A DNA stretch of 64,000 nucleotides from Klebsiella sp. RIT-PI-d (GTDB lineage: Bacteria > Pseudomonadota > Gammaproteobacteria > Enterobacterales > Enterobacteriaceae), in assembly GCF_001187865.1 (NCBI RefSeq), contig NZ_LGIT01000009.1, positions 2,108,001-2,172,000 of the forward strand, read 5' to 3'. The position numbers and the translations under genes were made by a program. Below are positions 24,819 through 36,295 of this stretch, piece by piece; positions within the stretch are counted from its first letter, which is position 1; the number at the start of each line of letters is the position of its first letter. The notes under the pieces are model-generated. The model worked only from the letters and a program-made list of their open reading frames with translations, ran no database searches and was not told the origin of the DNA.

Positions 24819-26813
24819 ATGTCCCGAAGAGAGCTTGCTAACGCTATTCGCGCCCTGAGTATGGATGCGGTCCAGAAAGCCAATTCTGGCCACCCCGGGG
24901 CCCCTATGGGCATGGCGGATATCGCTGAAGTCCTGTGGAATGATTTCCTGAAACACAATCCGACCGATCCTACCTGGTACGATCGTGACCGTTTTATTCT
25001 CTCCAACGGCCACGCCTCAATGCTGCTGTACAGTTTGCTGCACCTCAGCGGCTATGATCTGCCGATTGAAGAGTTGAAAAACTTTCGTCAGCTTCATTCG
25101 AAAACGCCAGGGCATCCGGAAATCGGCTATACGCCGGGCATTGAAACCACGACCGGCCCGCTGGGCCAGGGTCTGGCAAACGCCGTCGGCCTGGCCATTG
25201 CTGAACGCACGCTGGCCGCGCAGTTTAACCAGCCGGATCACGAGATTGTCGATCACCACACCTATGTTTTCATGGGCGACGGGTGTTTGATGGAAGGCAT
25301 TTCGCATGAGGTCTGCTCTCTGGCAGGGACCCTCGGACTCGGTAAGCTGATTGGCTTCTACGATCATAACGGCATCTCCATTGATGGTGAAACTGAAGGC
25401 TGGTTTACCGATGACACCGCAAAACGCTTCGAGGCCTATCACTGGCACGTGGTGCATGAGATTGACGGCCACGATCCTGAAGCCATTAAGAAAGCGATTC
25501 AGGAAGCGCAGAGCGTTACCGACAAGCCCTCTCTGATTATCTGCCGCACGATTATTGGCTTTGGCTCGCCGAATAAAGCCGGTAAAGAAGAGTCCCACGG
25601 CTCGGCGCTGGGCGAAGAAGAAGTCGCGCTGGCACGTAAGCAGCTTGGCTGGAATCATCCGCCATTTGAGATCCCTAAAGAGGTTTACCGGGCGTGGGAT
25701 GCCCGCGAGCGCGGCGAGAAAGGCCAGCAATCATGGAAAGAAAAAATGGCGGCTTACCAGAAAGCGCACCCGGATCTGGCAGCCGAATTTACGCGTCGTA
25801 TGAGCGGCGGAATGCCGGAAGACTGGCAGCAAACCGTTGAAAATTACATTAACAAATTACAGGCAGAGCCTGCGAAGATTGCCAGTCGTAAAGCGTCCCA
25901 AAATACGCTTAACGTCTACGGTCCCGACCTGCCAGAACTGCTGGGCGGTTCGGCAGATCTGGCACCAAGCAACCTGACTATCTGGAAAGACTCCGTATCC
26001 ATTAAAGAAGATGTGGCCGGAAACTACATTCACTATGGCGTGCGCGAATTCGGTATGACGGCAATTGCCAACGGTATCGCGCATCACGGCGGCTTTATTC
26101 CGTATACCGCCACCTTCCTGATGTTCGTTGAATATGCGCGTAATGCGGCACGTATGGCGGCGCTGATGAAGGCGCGACAGATTATGGTGTATACCCATGA
26201 CTCCATTGGCCTGGGTGAAGATGGCCCGACCCACCAGGCGGTGGAGCAACTTGCCAGTCTGCGTTTGACGCCAAATTTCAGCACCTGGCGTCCGTGCGAT
26301 CAGGTTGAAACTGCTGTAGCGTGGAAAGCCGCTATCGAACGCCATCACGGGCCGACGGCGCTGATCCTCTCGCGACAGAATCTGGCGCAAATGGAGCGGA
26401 CACCTGAGCAGGTGGCCAATATTGCACGCGGCGGTTACGTGCTGAAAGATGCCGGCGGCAAGCCAGATATTATCCTGATCGCCACCGGTTCAGAGCTGGA
26501 GATCACGGTACTGGCCGCAGAAAAACTGCGTGCTGAAGGCGTTGCCGTTCGCGTTGTTTCTCTGCCGTCAACCGATACCTTTGACAGTCAGGATGATGAA
26601 TATCGTGAATCGGTATTACCGTCGGATGTCGCCAGACGTGTAGCGGTGGAAGCCGGGATTGCCGACTATTGGTATAAATATGTGGGTCTGAAAGGCGCGA
26701 TCGTCGGGATGACGGGCTATGGTGAATCTGCGCCAGCAGAAAAACTGTTCCCGTACTTCGGGTTTACCGTGGAAAACATCGTCGAAAAAGCGAAGAAAGT
26801 GCTTAACGGGTGA
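24819..26813 (+). CDS. tktB: Transketolase B
   Basis: Thiamine-diphosphate enzyme that transfers two-carbon units between ketose and aldose phosphates. The 664-residue protein has the Mg-ThDP motif [20 protein letters not shown] with the later N of DHNG, substrate residues in [18 protein letters not shown], the pyrimidine domain [13 protein letters not shown], and the C-terminal domain [15 protein letters not shown] at 24819 gives the E. coli start [13 protein letters not shown]. Its last 11 bp overlap the convergent ypfG. It is translated right after talA. Confidence 0.97.
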   Translation: MSRRELANAIRALSMDAVQKANSGHPGAPMGMADIAEVLWNDFLKHNPTDPTWYDRDRFILSNGHASMLLYSLLHLSGYDLPIEELKNFRQLHSKTPGHPEIGYTPGIETTTGPLGQGLANAVGLAIAERTLAAQFNQPDHEIVDHHTYVFMGDGCLMEGISHEVCSLAGTLGLGKLIGFYDHNGISIDGETEGWFTDDTAKRFEAYHWHVVHEIDGHDPEAIKKAIQEAQSVTDKPSLIICRTIIGFGSPNKAGKEESHGSALGEEEVALARKQLGWNHPPFEIPKEVYRAWDARERGEKGQQSWKEKMAAYQKAHPDLAAEFTRRMSGGMPEDWQQTVENYINKLQAEPAKIASRKASQNTLNVYGPDLPELLGGSADLAPSNLTIWKDSVSIKEDVAGNYIHYGVREFGMTAIANGIAHHGGFIPYTATFLMFVEYARNAARMAALMKARQIMVYTHDSIGLGEDGPTHQAVEQLASLRLTPNFSTWRPCDQVETAVAWKAAIERHHGPTALILSRQNLAQMERTPEQVANIARGGYVLKDAGGKPDIILIATGSELEITVLAAEKLRAEGVAVRVVSLPSTDTFDSQDDEYRESVLPSDVARRVAVEAGIADYWYKYVGLKGAIVGMTGYGESAPAEKLFPYFGFTVENIVEKAKKVLNG

Positions 26814-27846
26814 TCCATAACGTGGGCCAGGCATCTGGCCCCTGCCAGTTATCGCAGTTTGGCTCCTCTGCATACCGCACCAGACTAAAGCGCTGGCCAT
26901 CAAAACGCCAGCGCGTCTGAATACCGCAATCCGCCATTCCCCGCCCCTTCGCCAGAGTCGTCAATTCACGCGTCTTTTCATCAAATCCGGCGTTCATCAG
27001 TTCCATGTCCATTTCGCCGCTTCCCGGCGTAAACGGTAATCGTAAGTGGATCTGAGATGAAGTAAAGGGCTTGCGTCGTGAGACCAGCCACGCCAGATCA
27101 ACCGTATTGTAAGCCCCGGCTTCGCAGCTTATTGCCAGCAGCGCCTTATTATCAGTGAGTGCCCAGATGCGCACTTCGCGACGGCCGGGATCCAGCGAGC
27201 ACTGAATATTACTTATCTTCCAGTTACCGTAATCCATCAGCGCCGTGCGCTCTTCATGACTCAGTGGCGTGGGCGTTGGATTCACGGCAACTACTTTTTT
27301 CAGCGCCGGAGCCGGAGGAACACGTAGCGGAGGATTATTGCCTTTGCCAATCCACGCGGTCTGGCTGCCGACCCGCTTTTGCCGATCGTCAATAAAGAGC
27401 AGCGCTGCTTTTAGCCCCTTCAGAGAGATGACCTGCTGTCCGCCGCTTAAGGTTATTTCCTGCCCGTCCTGAATCTGCGCCAGAAAAGCGCTGACGGCGG
27501 CACCGTCGGTGGTCATAACGCGTAGCGGATCGCTGCGCCAGCGCGGCGAGGTGAATTTCAGGGGTTGCCCTTCAAAAATCAGACGTGGGGAAATGGCAGG
27601 AGATTTGGGCAATGGCGCGTTGAGGCCGCCAAGCTCGATGCGCAGGCTGGCATCGGTGTGCGCACCGGCGCTGCGGCTTAACGTCATTACCAGACCGTAA
27701 TGCTGACCGATATTCCGCGCCACGCAAAAATTTTGGTTATTGCAGGTGACCTGCCAGTCGCTAAACGCCTGTTGCGCGGGTACAGCCCATGCAGCGGAGG
27801 CTGAAAGAGTGCCGATCAACCCAATTAGCAAAACGCGAAAATACAT
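26803..27846 (-). CDS. ypfG: YpfG, DUF1176 exported protein
   Basis: The 347-residue protein, same length as E. coli YpfG, starts with a Sec signal peptide, [20 protein letters not shown], likely cleaved after AWA. The rest is the DUF1176 domain, rich in beta-strand-like stretches with paired cysteines ([28 protein letters not shown]) that probably form periplasmic disulfides. Function unknown. ATG at 27846 was preferred over the in-frame TTG one codon earlier. Convergent with tktB, overlapping by 11 bp. Confidence 0.92.
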   Translation of the reverse strand: MYFRVLLIGLIGTLSASAAWAVPAQQAFSDWQVTCNNQNFCVARNIGQHYGLVMTLSRSAGAHTDASLRIELGGLNAPLPKSPAISPRLIFEGQPLKFTSPRWRSDPLRVMTTDGAAVSAFLAQIQDGQEITLSGGQQVISLKGLKAALLFIDDRQKRVGSQTAWIGKGNNPPLRVPPAPALKKVVAVNPTPTPLSHEERTALMDYGNWKISNIQCSLDPGRREVRIWALTDNKALLAISCEAGAYNTVDLAWLVSRRKPFTSSQIHLRLPFTPGSGEMDMELMNAGFDEKTRELTTLAKGRGMADCGIQTRWRFDGQRFSLVRYAEEPNCDNWQGPDAWPTLWITR

Positions 27847-27962
27847 CAACAGTACAGCCCCGGCAGAATAGAGTCATTTTACACAGGGCGTACTCTACTG
27901 GCTAAACCGGGTCACTCAATCAGAATTATCGGATTACTCCGATGAAGTTGCCCGGCCGTTAA

Positions 27963-28538
27963 TCAGGCCATAAGGCCGGATGACTGCAAGTACTGCAACA
28001 GGATCACCGTCTTACCGTCGCGGATTTCGCCGCTGGCGACCATTTCCAGTGCACAGCTAAACGGAATTTCCAGAACCTCAATATCTTCATCTTCTACGCC
28101 GCCGCCAGCCGTTGCGCGCAGCGAATCGTCGTATTCAGCGATAAAAAAGTGAACAATTTCGGTTACGCCGCCGGGCGACATATACAGTTCGAACACTTTA
28201 CGCACCTCGCCCACCCGATAGCCCGTCTCTTCAATGGCTTCTTTACGGATGCAGGCTTCCGGCTCGTCGTCGTCCAGCAGGCCGGCGCAGGCTTCAATTA
28301 ATCGCCCGTCTTCATTACCATTAACCCACGTCGCCACGCGGAACTGGCGGATCACCACAACCGTGTTTTTATCACGGTTATAAAGCAGGATAGTTGCGCC
28401 ATTTCCCCGATCGTAAACTTCACGTTTATGCCGAATGACTTCACCATTTTTACGCGTTAAATCATAGGTAATATTGCGCAGAACGAAGTAGTTCTCTGAG
28501 AGGATTTTATCTTTTATCAGGTCAATCTTGAACGACAT
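27963..28538 (-). CDS. nudK: NudK, GDP-mannose pyrophosphatase
   Basis: Nudix hydrolase that cleaves GDP-mannose to GMP and mannose 1-phosphate in E. coli. The 191-residue protein equals that length. The Nudix box is [20 protein letters not shown] followed by GY, with the metal-binding EE pair. [11 protein letters not shown] and [16 protein letters not shown] are ADP-sugar/GDP-sugar subfamily features. ATG at 28538. It lies between ypfG and aegA on the same strand, with a 58-bp gap after aegA. Confidence 0.95.
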   Translation of the reverse strand: MSFKIDLIKDKILSENYFVLRNITYDLTRKNGEVIRHKREVYDRGNGATILLYNRDKNTVVVIRQFRVATWVNGNEDGRLIEACAGLLDDDEPEACIRKEAIEETGYRVGEVRKVFELYMSPGGVTEIVHFFIAEYDDSLRATAGGGVEDEDIEVLEIPFSCALEMVASGEIRDGKTVILLQYLQSSGLMA

Positions 28539-28596
28539 ACAGGCTCCGCGATGTCAGAAGGAACGGCCATCTTACGCCGCAGAGCCTGTTCTGTCC

Positions 28597-30579
28597 TCAA
28601 TGTAGTAGACTAACGGTACTGATTTTTAGCCAGTTGAGAATACCCTGTGCGGCATGACGCCCTTCCGCCATGGCGGTAACCACCAGATCGGCTCCCCTTA
28701 CCGCATCACCACCGGCGAAGATTTTCGGGTTGGTGGTCTGATAGCGATAGTGACTGTCGACGCTGGCGACAATCCGTCCCCAGGTATCCATCTGAACGCC
28801 CATTGCCTCCAGCCACGGCATCCGGTGCGGATGAAAACCAAATGCCATAATCACGGCATCAGCCGGCATACTAAATTCGCTGCCCGGCACCGGTTCTGGA
28901 CGACGACGCCCCTGCTCATCAGGTTCACCTGGCTGCGTGCGCAAAAAGCGAATAGCGCTGACATGCCCTTGCTCATTGACTTCGATGGCGACGGGCTGGA
29001 CGTTAAATTCAAACTCAGCCCCCTCTTCCCGTGCGTTTTTAACCTCTTTCTTTGAGCCGGGCATATTAGCTTCATCACGGCGATAAGCACAGGTGACTTT
29101 GCCTGCACCGTGCCGCAGCGCGGTACGCACGCAGTCCATCGCGGTATCTCCGCCGCCCAGCACCACGACGTTTTGCCCGGCGGTATTGATCCACGGAGCC
29201 TGCGGCGTCATTTCCAGACCCATCACGTTTTTGGTATTGGCAATTAAAAACGGCAGCGCGTCATAAACCCCCGGCGCATTTTCATTCGCCAGGTTGGCCT
29301 TCATGGCGCGGTAGGTTCCGACACCGACAAAAACGGCATCATAGTCATTTAGCAGCGTGGCCAGCGAAATATCGTTACCGATTTCACAATTAAGCTCGAA
29401 GCGCACACCCATGGCGGTAAATATTTCCCGACGGCGGGCAAGAAGTGATTTATCCAGTTTGAATGCCGGAATGCCAAACGTCAGCAGGCCGCCAATTTCT
29501 GGATGCAGATCGAAAACGACGGGCTGTACCCCCTGGCGAACCAGCACGTCGGCACAGGCCAGCCCGGCAGGGCCAGCGCCGATAATCGCCACACGCTTGT
29601 TGGTGGTAATAACATGACTTAAATCCGGCCGCCAGCCCCCGGCCAGCGCCCGATCGGAAATATAGCGCTCAATGTTACCAATAGTGACTGCGCCATACGG
29701 ATCGCGCACAGTACAGGCCCCCTCGCACAGCCGGTCCTGGGGACAGACCCGGCCAGTGATCTCTGGCAGACAGTTTGTCTGATGCGAGAGTTCAACTGCC
29801 GCCGCGATATCGCCCTGTTTTACGCGCTCGATCCACTGCGGAATAGCGTTATGCAGCGGGCAGGTCCACTCACAGACGCTGTGCTCGCCGCAGGTCAGAC
29901 AGCGTGCCGCTTCATCCTGCGCCTGGTCAGGCGTGAACGGCAGGTAAATCTCGGCGAAACCGATTTTGCGCGCGTTGATGTCCAGCTTGTCCGGCTCACC
30001 GCGCGGCGGCGTGGCAGCCATTTGCGCGCGCTTACTGCGCCGGGCCACATCGTGCGACTCGCCACCGGTATAGCCGTTTTGTGCCTCGCGACGGGCCGCA
30101 TCCAGCCGCCGCGCTTTCGCCAGACCAGAGAGGCGCTCCGGCGTCATTAGCTGTAGTGCATCTGCCGGACAGTTCTGGACGCAGGCCGGCCCCGCGTCAC
30201 GCGAGGTACACAAATCACATTTTTGGGCGGTCGCGCGGACATGTCCTCCTGCGGCGGGCGTCATCACCATTTGCAGGGGGCCAAACGGACAGGCGACAAC
30301 GCAGGATTTGCATCCAATACATTTTTGTTCATTGATCTGCACGGCGCTATCCGCTATCTGGATCGCGCCATTCGGACAGCTGCGGGCGCAGGGCGCATCT
30401 TCACAATGGTGACAGGTCACGGCGCTACGCTGTTGACCCTGCTGTATAACGGTAATGCGCGGCCTGAACCAGGCTTTCTCAACGACGTGCTGCTCATCAT
30501 TATGTGCCATCACGCAGGCCACTTCACAGGCATGGCAGGCAATACATTTTTGACTATCAGCCATAATAAAACGATTCAT
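28597..30579 (-). CDS. aegA: AegA, iron-sulfur oxidoreductase with glutamate synthase small-subunit-like domain
   Basis: The 660-residue protein starts with a ferredoxin-type region holding several 4Fe-4S cysteine motifs (CIACHACEVAC, CHHCEDAPCARSC, CIGCKSCVVAC, CDLC) up to about residue 150, then the GltD-like region with CLTCGEHSVCEWTCPLHNAIP, FAD-binding GAGPAGLACADVL and NADPH-binding VLGGGDTAMDCVRTAL, ending GGDAVRGADLVVTAMAEGRHA. In E. coli AegA has been linked to anaerobic urate degradation with formate dehydrogenase H. narQ, which separates it from acrD in E. coli, is missing here. Confidence 0.95.
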   Translation of the reverse strand: MNRFIMADSQKCIACHACEVACVMAHNDEQHVVEKAWFRPRITVIQQGQQRSAVTCHHCEDAPCARSCPNGAIQIADSAVQINEQKCIGCKSCVVACPFGPLQMVMTPAAGGHVRATAQKCDLCTSRDAGPACVQNCPADALQLMTPERLSGLAKARRLDAARREAQNGYTGGESHDVARRSKRAQMAATPPRGEPDKLDINARKIGFAEIYLPFTPDQAQDEAARCLTCGEHSVCEWTCPLHNAIPQWIERVKQGDIAAAVELSHQTNCLPEITGRVCPQDRLCEGACTVRDPYGAVTIGNIERYISDRALAGGWRPDLSHVITTNKRVAIIGAGPAGLACADVLVRQGVQPVVFDLHPEIGGLLTFGIPAFKLDKSLLARRREIFTAMGVRFELNCEIGNDISLATLLNDYDAVFVGVGTYRAMKANLANENAPGVYDALPFLIANTKNVMGLEMTPQAPWINTAGQNVVVLGGGDTAMDCVRTALRHGAGKVTCAYRRDEANMPGSKKEVKNAREEGAEFEFNVQPVAIEVNEQGHVSAIRFLRTQPGEPDEQGRRRPEPVPGSEFSMPADAVIMAFGFHPHRMPWLEAMGVQMDTWGRIVASVDSHYRYQTTNPKIFAGGDAVRGADLVVTAMAEGRHAAQGILNWLKISTVSLLH

Positions 30580-30831
30580 GGCGGGTTTCTCTTATTGCGG
30601 AATAAAGCTTAATTTCTATATGGGTATTTTCTTAACCGATGTCAGCAGACCGGGCAATGGACATTTTCCCTAAAAATTACACTACCTTACGTGAACCTGT
30701 AGTAGATCAACTTATTCAGCGTCATTTGAATTTACGTTTCAGTCGCCGCGTGTAATGGAGAGTAAAATTCACGGTAAATGACTGTATAAGCAGGCGCAAA
30801 AGCGGCATGATAATTTACATTATCTCCTTAA

Positions 30832-30849
30832 TTTCTCCACGATTATGCC
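30832..30849 (+). promoter_or_regulatory. Candidate BaeR box upstream of acrD
   Basis: TTTCTCCACGATTATGC, about 70-85 bp before acrD, partly matches the BaeR consensus TTTTTCTCCATDATTGGC (first part good, last four bases poor). acrD is a BaeSR target in E. coli and Salmonella. The rest of the 338-bp gap 30580-30917 shows no gene. Confidence 0.45.
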
Positions 30850-30917
30850 CGGCCTTGCCGCTACAGTGATACACGCAATGTCATAACAAAAAATGAGCAA
30901 AATGAGGTCTTAATTCA

Positions 30918-33900
30918 ATGGCGAATTTCTTTATCGATCGCCCCATTTTTGCCTGGGTGCTGGCTATTATGCTGTGCCTGATGGGGACCCTGGCAATTTT
31001 TTCACTACCTGTTGAGCAATACCCCGATCTCGCACCGCCCAACGTGCGTATTGCAGCGAATTATCCTGGTGCATCTGCACAAACTCTTGAGAATACGGTG
31101 ACCCAGGTTATCGAGCAAAATATGACAGGCCTCGATAATTTAATGTACATGTCGTCGCAAAGCAGTGCGACGGGTCAGGCAACCGTCACCTTAAGCTTTA
31201 TTGCCGGAACCAATCCTGATGAAGCCGTGCAGCAGGTGCAAAATCAGCTCCAGTCGGCAATGCGAAAACTGCCGCAGGCGGTACAAAATCAGGGCGTTAC
31301 CGTGCGTAAAACCGGCGACACCAATATTCTGACCATCGCGTTTGTCTCAACCGACGGCAGTATGGATAAGCAGGATATCGCCGATTATGTGGCGAGTAAT
31401 ATTCAGGAGCCGCTGAGCCGTATTAATGGCGTTGGCGATATCGACGCGTATGGCTCTCAGTACTCAATGCGGATCTGGCTCGATCCGGCCAAACTTAACA
31501 GTTTTCAACTGACGGCAAAGGATGTCACGGACGCTATTGAATCACAGAATGCGCAAATCGCTGTAGGGCAACTGGGTGGTACGCCGTCGGTAGATAAACA
31601 GGCGCTGAACGCGACCATTAATTCCCAGTCGCTACTACAAACACCGCAGCAGTTTCGCGATATTACGCTGCGGGTGAATCAGGATGGTTCAGATGTGACG
31701 CTGGGAGATGTGGCGAGCATAGAGCTGGGCGCTGAGAAATATGATTATCTCAGCCGCTACAATCGCCAGCAGGCTTCTGGCCTCGGGGTTAAGCTCGCTT
31801 CCGGGGCAAATGAGATGGCAACCGCCAATCTGGTGCTCAAGCGGCTGGACGAGCTGTCAGCTTACTTTCCCCACGGTCTCGAATATAAAGTTGCCTACGA
31901 AACGACCTCTTTCGTAAAAGCCTCTATTACCGATGTGGTAAAAACGCTGCTGGAAGCCATTTTGCTGGTCTTCCTGGTAATGTACCTCTTTTTACAGAAT
32001 TTCCGCGCCACTTTAATTCCGACGATTGCAGTTCCAGTCGTGTTGATGGGAACATTCGCCGTGCTGTACGCCTTTGGCTACAGTATCAACACATTGACCA
32101 TGTTTGCGATGGTACTGGCTATCGGCCTGCTGGTGGATGATGCCATCGTGGTGGTCGAAAACGTTGAACGCATCATGAGTGAAGAAGGGCTTTCTCCTCG
32201 CCAGGCCACGCGTAAATCGATGGGACAAATTCAGAGCGCGCTGGTCGGGATTACCATGGTGCTCTCCGCCGTATTTGTGCCGATGGCGTTCTTTGGTGGT
32301 ACGACGGGCGCAATTTATCGTCAGTTTTCCATTACGATTGTCTCTGCCATGGTGCTCTCGGTGCTGGTGGCGATGATCCTGACGCCGGCGCTGTGCTGTA
32401 CGTTGCTCAAGCCGCTGCATAAAGGCGAGCAGCACGGGCAGCGCGGCTTTTTTGGCTGGTTTAACCGTACATTCAACCGCAGCGCGCAGCGCTATGAAAA
32501 CGGTGTGGCAAAAATTCTCCATCGCAGCCTGAGGTGGATCCTACTGTACGTGCTTTTGCTCGGCGGCGTGGTGTTCTTATTCCTGCGCCTGCCCTCCTCA
32601 TTTTTGCCGCAGGAAGATCGCGGGATGTTTACCACATCGATACAGCTTCCCAGCGGCTCAACTCAGCAGCAGACGCTGAAAGTCGTGCAAAAAGTGGAGG
32701 ACTATTTCTTTAGTCAGGAGAAAGATAACGTCACCTCTATTTTTGCCACCATCGGTTCCGGCCCCGGCGGAAACGGTCAGAATGTGGCGCGTATGTTCGT
32801 GCGCCTGAAGGACTGGGATGACCGCGATATGCGCACCGGCTCGGCGTCCGCCATTATTGAACGTGCCACGCAGGACTTCCGCCACATCAATGAAGCCCGG
32901 GTGTTTGCGACCAGTCCGCCGTCAATTAGCGGCCTTGGCAGCTCTGCCGGGTTTGATATGGAGCTACAGGATCATGCCGGCGGAGGACACGACGCCTTGA
33001 TGGCCGCGCGCGACCGATTACTGGAAATGGCAGGCAAAGAGACGTCACTGACCCGCGTACGTCACAATGGTCTCGACGACAGTCCGCAGTTGCAGATTGA
33101 TATTGACCAGCGCAAAGCCCAGGCACTGGGTGTCGATATTGACGATATTAATGACACGCTGCAAACTGCCTGGGGCTCCAGCTATGTGAACGATTTTATG
33201 GATCGCGGACGCGTAAAAAAGGTCTACGTTCAGGCCGCGGCGAAATACCGTATGCTGCCGGATGATATTAACCTGTGGTACGTCCGTAACAAAGACGGCA
33301 ATATGGTGCCGTTTTCAGCTTTTGCCACCTCACGTTGGGAAACCGGCTCGCCGCGTCTTGAACGCTATAACGGCTATTCAGCTCTGGAGATTGTCGGTGA
33401 AGCGGCTCCGGGGATCAGTACCGGCAGCGCAATGGATACCATGGAAAAACTGGTTCGTCAGTTACCGGGCGGTTTTGGGCTGGAGTGGACCGCAATGTCG
33501 TATCAGGAAAGGCTTTCTGGCGCGCAGGCCCCGGCCCTGTATGCCCTCACCGTACTGGTGATCTTCTTGTGCCTCGCGGCGCTGTATGAGAGCTGGTCAG
33601 TACCCTTCTCGGTTATTCTGGTGGTGCCACTCGGCATTCTGGGTGCCCTGCTCGCCACCTGGATGCGCGGACTGGAAAACGATGTTTACTTCCAGGTCGG
33701 GCTGCTCACCGTTATCGGACTCTCCGCCAAGAACGCCATCCTGATCGTTGAGTTCGCCAATGAGATGAACCAGAAGGGGGAGGATTTAGTTAAAGCAACG
33801 CTGAATGCCTGCCGTCAGCGCCTGCGTCCAATCCTGATGACCTCTCTGGCCTTCATTTTTGGTGTGTTGCCGATGGCGACCAGCACCGGTGCAGGCTCGG

Positions 33901-34031
33901 GCAGCCAGCACGCGGTCGGCACAGGGGTGATCGGCGGAATGATCTCAGCGACAATACTGGCGATTTTCTTCGTCCCGCTGTTTTTTGTTCTCGTCCGCCG
34001 TCGCTTTCCACTGAAAGCTCGCCCGGAGTAA
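30918..34031 (+). CDS. acrD: AcrD, RND-family aminoglycoside efflux pump
   Basis: Inner-membrane proton-driven exporter that works with AcrA and TolC to expel aminoglycosides and other hydrophilic or anionic drugs. The 1037-residue protein equals E. coli AcrD. N-terminus [20 protein letters not shown], periplasmic loops after TM1 and TM7, and the proton-relay helix TM4 with [19 protein letters not shown] (paired Asp) followed by the TM10 Lys region [19 protein letters not shown]; [14 protein letters not shown]. Ends with an intrinsic terminator. It stands next to aegA, divergently, without the narQ gene. Confidence 0.96.
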   Translation: MANFFIDRPIFAWVLAIMLCLMGTLAIFSLPVEQYPDLAPPNVRIAANYPGASAQTLENTVTQVIEQNMTGLDNLMYMSSQSSATGQATVTLSFIAGTNPDEAVQQVQNQLQSAMRKLPQAVQNQGVTVRKTGDTNILTIAFVSTDGSMDKQDIADYVASNIQEPLSRINGVGDIDAYGSQYSMRIWLDPAKLNSFQLTAKDVTDAIESQNAQIAVGQLGGTPSVDKQALNATINSQSLLQTPQQFRDITLRVNQDGSDVTLGDVASIELGAEKYDYLSRYNRQQASGLGVKLASGANEMATANLVLKRLDELSAYFPHGLEYKVAYETTSFVKASITDVVKTLLEAILLVFLVMYLFLQNFRATLIPTIAVPVVLMGTFAVLYAFGYSINTLTMFAMVLAIGLLVDDAIVVVENVERIMSEEGLSPRQATRKSMGQIQSALVGITMVLSAVFVPMAFFGGTTGAIYRQFSITIVSAMVLSVLVAMILTPALCCTLLKPLHKGEQHGQRGFFGWFNRTFNRSAQRYENGVAKILHRSLRWILLYVLLLGGVVFLFLRLPSSFLPQEDRGMFTTSIQLPSGSTQQQTLKVVQKVEDYFFSQEKDNVTSIFATIGSGPGGNGQNVARMFVRLKDWDDRDMRTGSASAIIERATQDFRHINEARVFATSPPSISGLGSSAGFDMELQDHAGGGHDALMAARDRLLEMAGKETSLTRVRHNGLDDSPQLQIDIDQRKAQALGVDIDDINDTLQTAWGSSYVNDFMDRGRVKKVYVQAAAKYRMLPDDINLWYVRNKDGNMVPFSAFATSRWETGSPRLERYNGYSALEIVGEAAPGISTGSAMDTMEKLVRQLPGGFGLEWTAMSYQERLSGAQAPALYALTVLVIFLCLAALYESWSVPFSVILVVPLGILGALLATWMRGLENDVYFQVGLLTVIGLSAKNAILIVEFANEMNQKGEDLVKATLNACRQRLRPILMTSLAFIFGVLPMATSTGAGSGSQHAVGTGVIGGMISATILAIFFVPLFFVLVRRRFPLKARPE

Positions 34032-34052
34032 GATGTTCAACAGAAATGAATG

Positions 34053-34080
34053 AAAAAAGCGACCTTATCGGTCGCTTTTT
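34053..34080 (+). terminator. Intrinsic terminator of acrD
   Basis: AAAAGCGACC (34055-34064) pairs with GGTCGCTTTT (34070-34079) around a 5-nt loop, A tract before and T tract after. Confidence 0.92.
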
Positions 34081-34116
34081 ACTGCATGGTGCTGAGTAAG
34101 GTCGTTATGCTGGCGG

Positions 34117-34176
34117 CTACTTGCGCAACATGCCTTCAATGAAATCTTTCCAGTTCCCCAGTTCATGTTCAATCAT
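34117..34176 (-). CDS. ypfM: YpfM, conserved 19-residue small protein
   Basis: On the minus strand ATG (34174-34176) opens a 19-codon frame ending in TAG that reads MIEHELGNWKDFIEGMLRK. It differs by one residue from E. coli YpfM as I remember it (V to G at position 15), and has a good AGAGGT ribosome-binding site. The protein is an amphipathic peptide of unknown role, expressed in E. coli. It lies convergent to acrD in the same position as in E. coli. Too short for normal gene finders. Confidence 0.9.
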   Translation of the reverse strand: MIEHELGNWKDFIEGMLRK

Positions 34177-34779
34177 ATATACCTCTCTTTATTATTATCG
34201 CTATATTACAAAATTCTTATTTGTCCGTGAAGAAATTTATGCCGCTGCCCTGATTCAACCAGCCTGGAGAATGTCTGGCGGGTTAACCATAATATGGGCA
34301 TTATTCAGACGTTTTTATGTGACCTACGGCAATATTTAGCAACATTTATACAAACAGATGAAATTTATGTCTTTGTTTATCGTCAGTCAGGTATAGGGTT
34401 AGATGCCGCGCCATTGCTGCATCTGCCAGATAATAGAGGGCATTAACCTGTTAATTATTTACACGGTTATTGTTAGCATGGTTACGGTATGTGGTTACAA
34501 AGAAAACTATGTATGACAAAAATATGCTACCTCATCTGAAAAGCGTAACTGGAATAAGAAACCTGATAGTGACCCGGGTTATTTATTCTTAAATACTATG
34601 GTCCAACTTTATCTCTGGGCTAACCAGCGTTTATCCTGAGAGAAGATAAATTGAAGTATCTGATATGCCATTTATATAGACTTAAATAATAGCTGCTTAT
34701 TTATGCTACAATACTGAATAAATAGATTACCTTCAAAATAGTTGAACAAGAAGTGCATTTTAATACAAAAGGATTAAAT
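34177..34779. other. AT-rich intergenic region between ypfM and yffB
   Basis: About 600 bp without a supportable gene, clearly more AT-rich than the flanks. It contains the yffB promoter candidate near its right end and the ypfM leader at its left end; the remainder shows short broken frames only. A decayed gene or an untranslated RNA cannot be excluded. Confidence 0.6.
34704..34712 (+). promoter_or_regulatory. Candidate extended -10 promoter of yffB
   Basis: TGCTACAAT is an extended -10 element (TGnTATAAT-like) about 70 bp before the yffB ATG; no good -35 accompanies it, as is usual for extended -10 promoters. Confidence 0.4.
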
Positions 34780-35136
34780 ATGACGGTCATATACGGTATT
34801 AAAAACTGCGACACCATTAAAAAATCCTGCCGCTGGCTCGATGCGCATGGTCAATCGTATCGATTTCATGATTACCGCGTCGACGGTCTGGATAAGCGTT
34901 TATTGCTGTCGTTTATCAGTGAGCTTGGCTGGGAAGCGCTGCTGAATACCCGCGGGACCACATGGCGAAAACTGGATGACGCCCAAAAATCGGCAGTAAA
35001 AGATGCCGATTCAGCCGCCGCCCTGATGCTGGAAATGCCTGCAATTATCAAACGCCCATTGCTCTGGACGCCGGGTAAGCCTATGCTGCTTGGTTTTAAC
35101 GATTCAGGTTACCAGACCTATTTTGACGAGGTGTAG
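34780..35136 (+). CDS. yffB: YffB, ArsC/Spx-family thioredoxin-fold protein
   Basis: The 118-residue protein has the ArsC-like fold with a single active-site-position cysteine in [17 protein letters not shown] and the conserved [12 protein letters not shown] and [18 protein letters not shown]. True arsenate reductases use a similar Cys, but E. coli/Pseudomonas YffB appears to act as a glutathione-dependent thiol protein and not as an arsenate reductase, so the activity is open. ATG at 34780 follows AAAAGGATT. It overlaps nothing but is only 3 bp before dapE, forming yffB-dapE-ypfN. Confidence 0.93.
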   Translation: MTVIYGIKNCDTIKKSCRWLDAHGQSYRFHDYRVDGLDKRLLLSFISELGWEALLNTRGTTWRKLDDAQKSAVKDADSAAALMLEMPAIIKRPLLWTPGKPMLLGFNDSGYQTYFDEV

Positions 35137-35139
35137 TGT

Positions 35140-36267
35140 ATGTCTTGCCCGGTCATTGAGCTGGCACAGCAGCTTATCCGCCGCCCTTCCCTGAGTCCCG
35201 ACGATGCGGGATGCCAGGCGCTAATGATTGAACGCCTGCGTGCGATTGGTTTTACCATTGAGCATATGGATGTGGACGATACCCGGAATTTCTGGGCCTG
35301 GCGTGGACAGGGCGAAACGCTGGCGTTTGCCGGCCATACCGACGTCGTTCCGCCAGGCGATGCCGATCGCTGGATCAATCCACCATTTGAACCAACCATT
35401 CGTGATGGCATGTTGTTCGGACGAGGCGCAGCCGATATGAAAGGCTCGCTGGCGGCGATGGTTGTTGCCGCCGAACGCTTTGTCGCCCAGTACCCGCGTC
35501 ATCGGGGTCGGCTGGCATTTCTCATCACCTCTGATGAAGAAGCCAGCGCCAAAAATGGCACGGTTAAAGTGGTCGAGACGCTAATGGCCCGCCATGAACG
35601 GCTGGATTATTGCCTGGTCGGCGAACCGTCCAGTACCGAAGTTGTGGGTGACGTGGTGAAAAATGGTCGTCGCGGCTCCTTAACCTGCAACCTGACTATC
35701 CACGGCGTTCAGGGGCACGTCGCCTATCCGCACCTGGCAGATAATCCGGTTCACCGGGCTGCGCCAATGCTGAATGAACTGGTGGCCATCGAATGGGATC
35801 GGGGTAATGACTACTTCCCGCCGACCAGTATGCAAATTGCCAATATTCAGGCGGGAACCGGCAGTAATAATGTGATCCCGGGCGATCTGTTCGTTCAGTT
35901 TAATTTCCGTTTCAGTACTGAGCTAACAGATGAGCAAATCAAAGCCCATGTCATCGCTTTGCTGGAGAAACACCAGCTGCGTTACACCCTGGACTGGTGG
36001 CTTTCCGGCCAGCCGTTCCTCACCGGACGCGGGAAACTGATCCAGGCGGTGGTAAATGCAATTGAGCACTATAATGAAATTAAACCGCAATTGCTGACGA
36101 CAGGCGGCACATCCGACGGGCGCTTTATTGCGCGTATGGGTGCGCAGGTAGTTGAGCTGGGACCGGTAAATGCGACCATTCATAAAATAAATGAATGCGT
36201 CAACGCCGCCGATTTACAACTGCTTGCCCGCATGTATCAGCGTGTTATGGAACAACTCGTCGCCTGA
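35140..36267 (+). CDS. dapE: Succinyl-diaminopimelate desuccinylase
   Basis: DapE removes succinate from N-succinyl-LL-diaminopimelate for lysine and peptidoglycan synthesis. The 375-residue M20 metallopeptidase-family protein matches E. coli. Zinc ligands and catalytic residues are seen in [14 protein letters not shown] (His67, Asp69), [12 protein letters not shown] (Asp100), and [13 protein letters not shown] (Glu134/Glu135); the last zinc His is in [26 protein letters not shown] is in the dimerisation lid. ATG at 35140, 3 bp after yffB; weak ribosome-binding site, so coupling to yffB is likely. Confidence 0.98.
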   Translation: MSCPVIELAQQLIRRPSLSPDDAGCQALMIERLRAIGFTIEHMDVDDTRNFWAWRGQGETLAFAGHTDVVPPGDADRWINPPFEPTIRDGMLFGRGAADMKGSLAAMVVAAERFVAQYPRHRGRLAFLITSDEEASAKNGTVKVVETLMARHERLDYCLVGEPSSTEVVGDVVKNGRRGSLTCNLTIHGVQGHVAYPHLADNPVHRAAPMLNELVAIEWDRGNDYFPPTSMQIANIQAGTGSNNVIPGDLFVQFNFRFSTELTDEQIKAHVIALLEKHQLRYTLDWWLSGQPFLTGRGKLIQAVVNAIEHYNEIKPQLLTTGGTSDGRFIARMGAQVVELGPVNATIHKINECVNAADLQLLARMYQRVMEQLVA

Positions 36268-36295
36268 CGCGTCGTACAACTAAGAGGATTCGCAC

